Part shown: piece by piece, positions 62,589-64,000 of the stretch
How positions within the stretch are numbered: position 1 is the first letter of the stretch
Layout of the letters: each line of letters opens with the position of its first letter
NCBI GenBank assembly: GCA_036351115.1
Contig: JAZBOL010000142.1
Coordinates: 62,001 to 126,000, forward strand
Length of the DNA: 64,000 nt
Reading direction: 5' to 3'
Source: Marinihelvus sp036351115
GTDB taxonomy: Bacteria > Pseudomonadota > Gammaproteobacteria > Xanthomonadales > SZUA-36
Position numbers and translations under genes: made by a program
The notes under the pieces: generated by a model
Told to the model about the DNA's origin: nothing
The model's input: the letters and a program-made list of their open reading frames with translations, nothing else
The model's database searches: none

Positions 62589-63539
62589 ATGCTGTGCGCT
62601 GCTTCCACCGTCGGCCAACCGCCCATGCAGTCTTCATCCGCGACGACCACCGATTTCCGCGAGCTCTCGCTGTGGCCCAGCCTCGGCGACGCCTGGTCGG
62701 CCACCCGGGATGGGGTCGAGGGCGCCTGCGGAACGGGGCCCGGCCATTGGCGACTGCTGAAGGGCGAGCCTCGCACGCGGGTGCTGCTTCTCGCGGCGGA
62801 GGGCTATCGCCCCATCGTTTTGAAGGTTTACGCAATTCCCCCACGCCTGGCATGGCGGACCCTTGGCATGGTGTCCCGGGCCAATCGTGAATTCACGGCC
62901 CTCATGGAAGCGCACCGGCGTGGTCTCCCCGTGGTCAGGCCGCGCTACCGGGTCGAAGAACGGGTGGCCGGATGCCTCCGTTTCGGCGCCCTGGCCCTGG
63001 ACAGGGTTGCCAGTCGCAATCTCGAGCAGGTGCTGGACCAGCCGGAGCTTGCCAGCGAGGAGCGCGTCCGCTACGCGAGCCTGGCAGGTGACCTTCTCGG
63101 GCATTTTCACCGGAGTGGTCTGCAATGGGCGACCGCGACGCCGCGCAACCTGCTCCTGACCGGGCAGGAAGACGAGCCCCTGCAAGCCATCGACATGCCC
63201 TATGCCACGCTCGCGGCACAGGATATCTCGGGTACCGCGGAAGCCCTCATGGACCTGTGCTGCATCGTTCGCATGAGCGACGGGCGACTCGCGTTCGAGG
63301 GTGAGAGCCGGTGGGCGCTTTTGCGGGCTTACTGTGAGGGCGATGAAACCGCGGCATGGGCGCTTGATGAGCGCGTTCAGCTGCAGAGCCACCTGGCCTG
63401 GAAGCGACAACGCCTGCGCCGCCGGGTGAAAAACCTTTTGAGACCGGCAGCGAGCAGCCGCGGCCGGGCGGGTTTCTACGACGCTGCAACCGGTCACTAC
63501 GAGGCAAGGGAGTCCGGGGCGATTTACCTGCCGGACTGA
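62589..63539 (+). CDS. LPS core kinase-like protein (WaaP/Kdo kinase family)
   Basis: 316 residues from ATG 62589, or 304 from ATG 62625; neither start has a clear ribosome site. The pattern is a small kinase fold: the lysine strand I-V-L-K-V-Y near residue 76, a glutamate-containing helix after it (N-R-E-F), L-L-G-x-F-H-R-S-G-L-Q-W near 175-186, and an Asp in the A-I-D-M-P segment that would replace the usual metal-binding D-F-D/D-F-G. These match lipopolysaccharide-kinase proteins, which phosphorylate heptose or Kdo of the inner core. The D-M-P variant is worth noting. The partial methyltransferase gene converges 9 nt away. Confidence 0.75.
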   Translation: MLCAASTVGQPPMQSSSATTTDFRELSLWPSLGDAWSATRDGVEGACGTGPGHWRLLKGEPRTRVLLLAAEGYRPIVLKVYAIPPRLAWRTLGMVSRANREFTALMEAHRRGLPVVRPRYRVEERVAGCLRFGALALDRVASRNLEQVLDQPELASEERVRYASLAGDLLGHFHRSGLQWATATPRNLLLTGQEDEPLQAIDMPYATLAAQDISGTAEALMDLCCIVRMSDGRLAFEGESRWALLRAYCEGDETAAWALDERVQLQSHLAWKRQRLRRRVKNLLRPAASSRGRAGFYDAATGHYEARESGAIYLPD

Positions 63540-63548
63540 ATCGCGCTT

Positions 63549-64000
63549 TCAGGATTTCTGGCGACCGGCGCCTGGCTGCCCGTTCTTGACCATCAGCGCA
63601 TAGCGGTGCCCGGACGACACCGGTGACAGCATGGGGTATGCCTCGAGGCGCGCTCCTCCCGCTTCCGCCAGCTCCCGGACCCGACCCACGGTCATGGTCA
63701 TTTTGGGCGGCTTCTTGTTGAACGGTGCGCGGATGCGCCGCAGCCAGTTCTTCACGGAGTAGTGGTCGAAGAACGTCATGATCACGAAGCGACGCGAGAC
63801 ACGCAGCAACTCCTCGATCAACCGCTCCCGTTCCTCGGGGGTCGGCAGGTGATGGTTCAGGCGCGGGCACACCGTCCCGTCCACGCTGTTGTCCGCCAGG
63901 GGAATGTGAAAGGCGGAAGCGGTCATCCACAGCTGCGGCGCTGCCAGGGCCGGCTGGCGCTGGCCGTAAAGCACCTGGCCCAGGGCAATGTCCGCTTCGA
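63549..64000 (-). CDS. Class I SAM-dependent methyltransferase, 5' end outside window
   Basis: The frame is open to the right edge, so the start and the SAM-binding Gly-rich loop are missing. The visible 150 residues have motif-II-type sequence (D-I-A-L-G-Q-V-L-Y at the edge), then A-S-A-F-H-I-P-L-A-D-N-S-V-D-G, a pattern of Methyltransf_11 proteins, and the post-motif helix L-I-E-E-L-L-R-V-S-R. A Lys/Arg-rich segment near the end resembles a membrane- or lipid-facing patch. The substrate cannot be told. It lies next to an LPS-kinase-like gene, and a lipid or sugar substrate would fit. Confidence 0.8.
   Translation of the reverse strand, partial: EADIALGQVLYGQRQPALAAPQLWMTASAFHIPLADNSVDGTVCPRLNHHLPTPEERERLIEELLRVSRRFVIMTFFDHYSVKNWLRRIRAPFNKKPPKMTMTVGRVRELAEAGGARLEAYPMLSPVSSGHRYALMVKNGQPGAGRQKS

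Noticed and set aside
1..64000. tRNA, rRNA, CRISPR array, insertion sequence, integrase or attachment site
   Set aside because: I found no convincing example on either strand by eye; a tRNAscan or CRISPR search would settle it.

Overview
The window is high-GC DNA with densely packed genes and no RNA genes, insertion sequences, CRISPR arrays or phage genes that I could see. The gene set (AlkB alkane hydroxylase, phasin, PyrC, NrfD-type redox complex, OmpR/EnvZ-type pair, WaaP-like kinase, many exported proteins) and the C-terminal F-R-N-G-F-E tail of one secreted protein suggest a marine or aerobic gammaproteobacterium, possibly near Wenzhouxiangellaceae/Xanthomonadales. That placement is inference from gene content; no marker gene is present.

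Region 1 (1-25319, all + strand, nearly gapless) is the most striking. It opens with a hybrid NRPS-PKS line: a 5'-truncated A-methyltransferase-PCP protein with a proline-like specificity code, a KS-AT protein that has no carrier domain, and a 2678-residue KS-AT-ACP-aminotransferase-C-A(Gly-like)-PCP protein with no thioesterase. Two membrane proteins follow (a 4-TM unknown and a Na/Pi cotransporter-type protein). Then come two giant enzymes that I identify as propionyl-CoA synthase (1826 aa, trifunctional) and malonyl-CoA reductase (1225 aa, bifunctional). These are the two signature multidomain enzymes of the 3-hydroxypropionate pathway, and here they overlap by 4 nt. Together they would convert malonyl-CoA to propionyl-CoA. 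Malonyl-CoA is also the predicted extender of both PKS AT domains.

Region 2 (25590-31806) holds a YbaK-type deacylase, AlkB alkane monooxygenase with an operator-like repeat upstream, an MgtC-like membrane protein, a spermidine-synthase-like protein coupled to a membrane protein, two small proteins, and a glutaredoxin-CcdA fusion. Region 3 (31803-38470) has a tetrahaem cytochrome c / Fe-S / NrfD membrane redox complex, a lone arginine deiminase, two exported thioredoxin-fold proteins and dihydroorotase PyrC.

Region 4 (38527-50919) has a 2-oxoglutarate oxygenase, a short LuxR-type regulator, a secreted beta-helix protein, an Old Yellow Enzyme homologue, a large exported protein with a transglutaminase-like fold lacking its cysteine, a BON-MscS channel, a phasin-DUF2188 fusion, an exported short-chain dehydrogenase, a secreted protein and a D-serine-dehydratase-like PLP enzyme. 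Region 5 (50990-64000) has a large secreted protein with two C-terminal repeats, a Cys-rich exported protein divergent from a membrane-tethered LuxR regulator, an esterase-like hydrolase, gamma-glutamyltransferase, a CarD-like regulator, a tandem spondin-like secreted protein, a two-component system, an LPS-kinase-like protein and a 3'-edge truncated methyltransferase.

Most starts upstream of good Shine-Dalgarno sites are firm. Clear hairpin terminators were found at 46425-46449, 50934-50960, 58208-58239 and 60201-60237.
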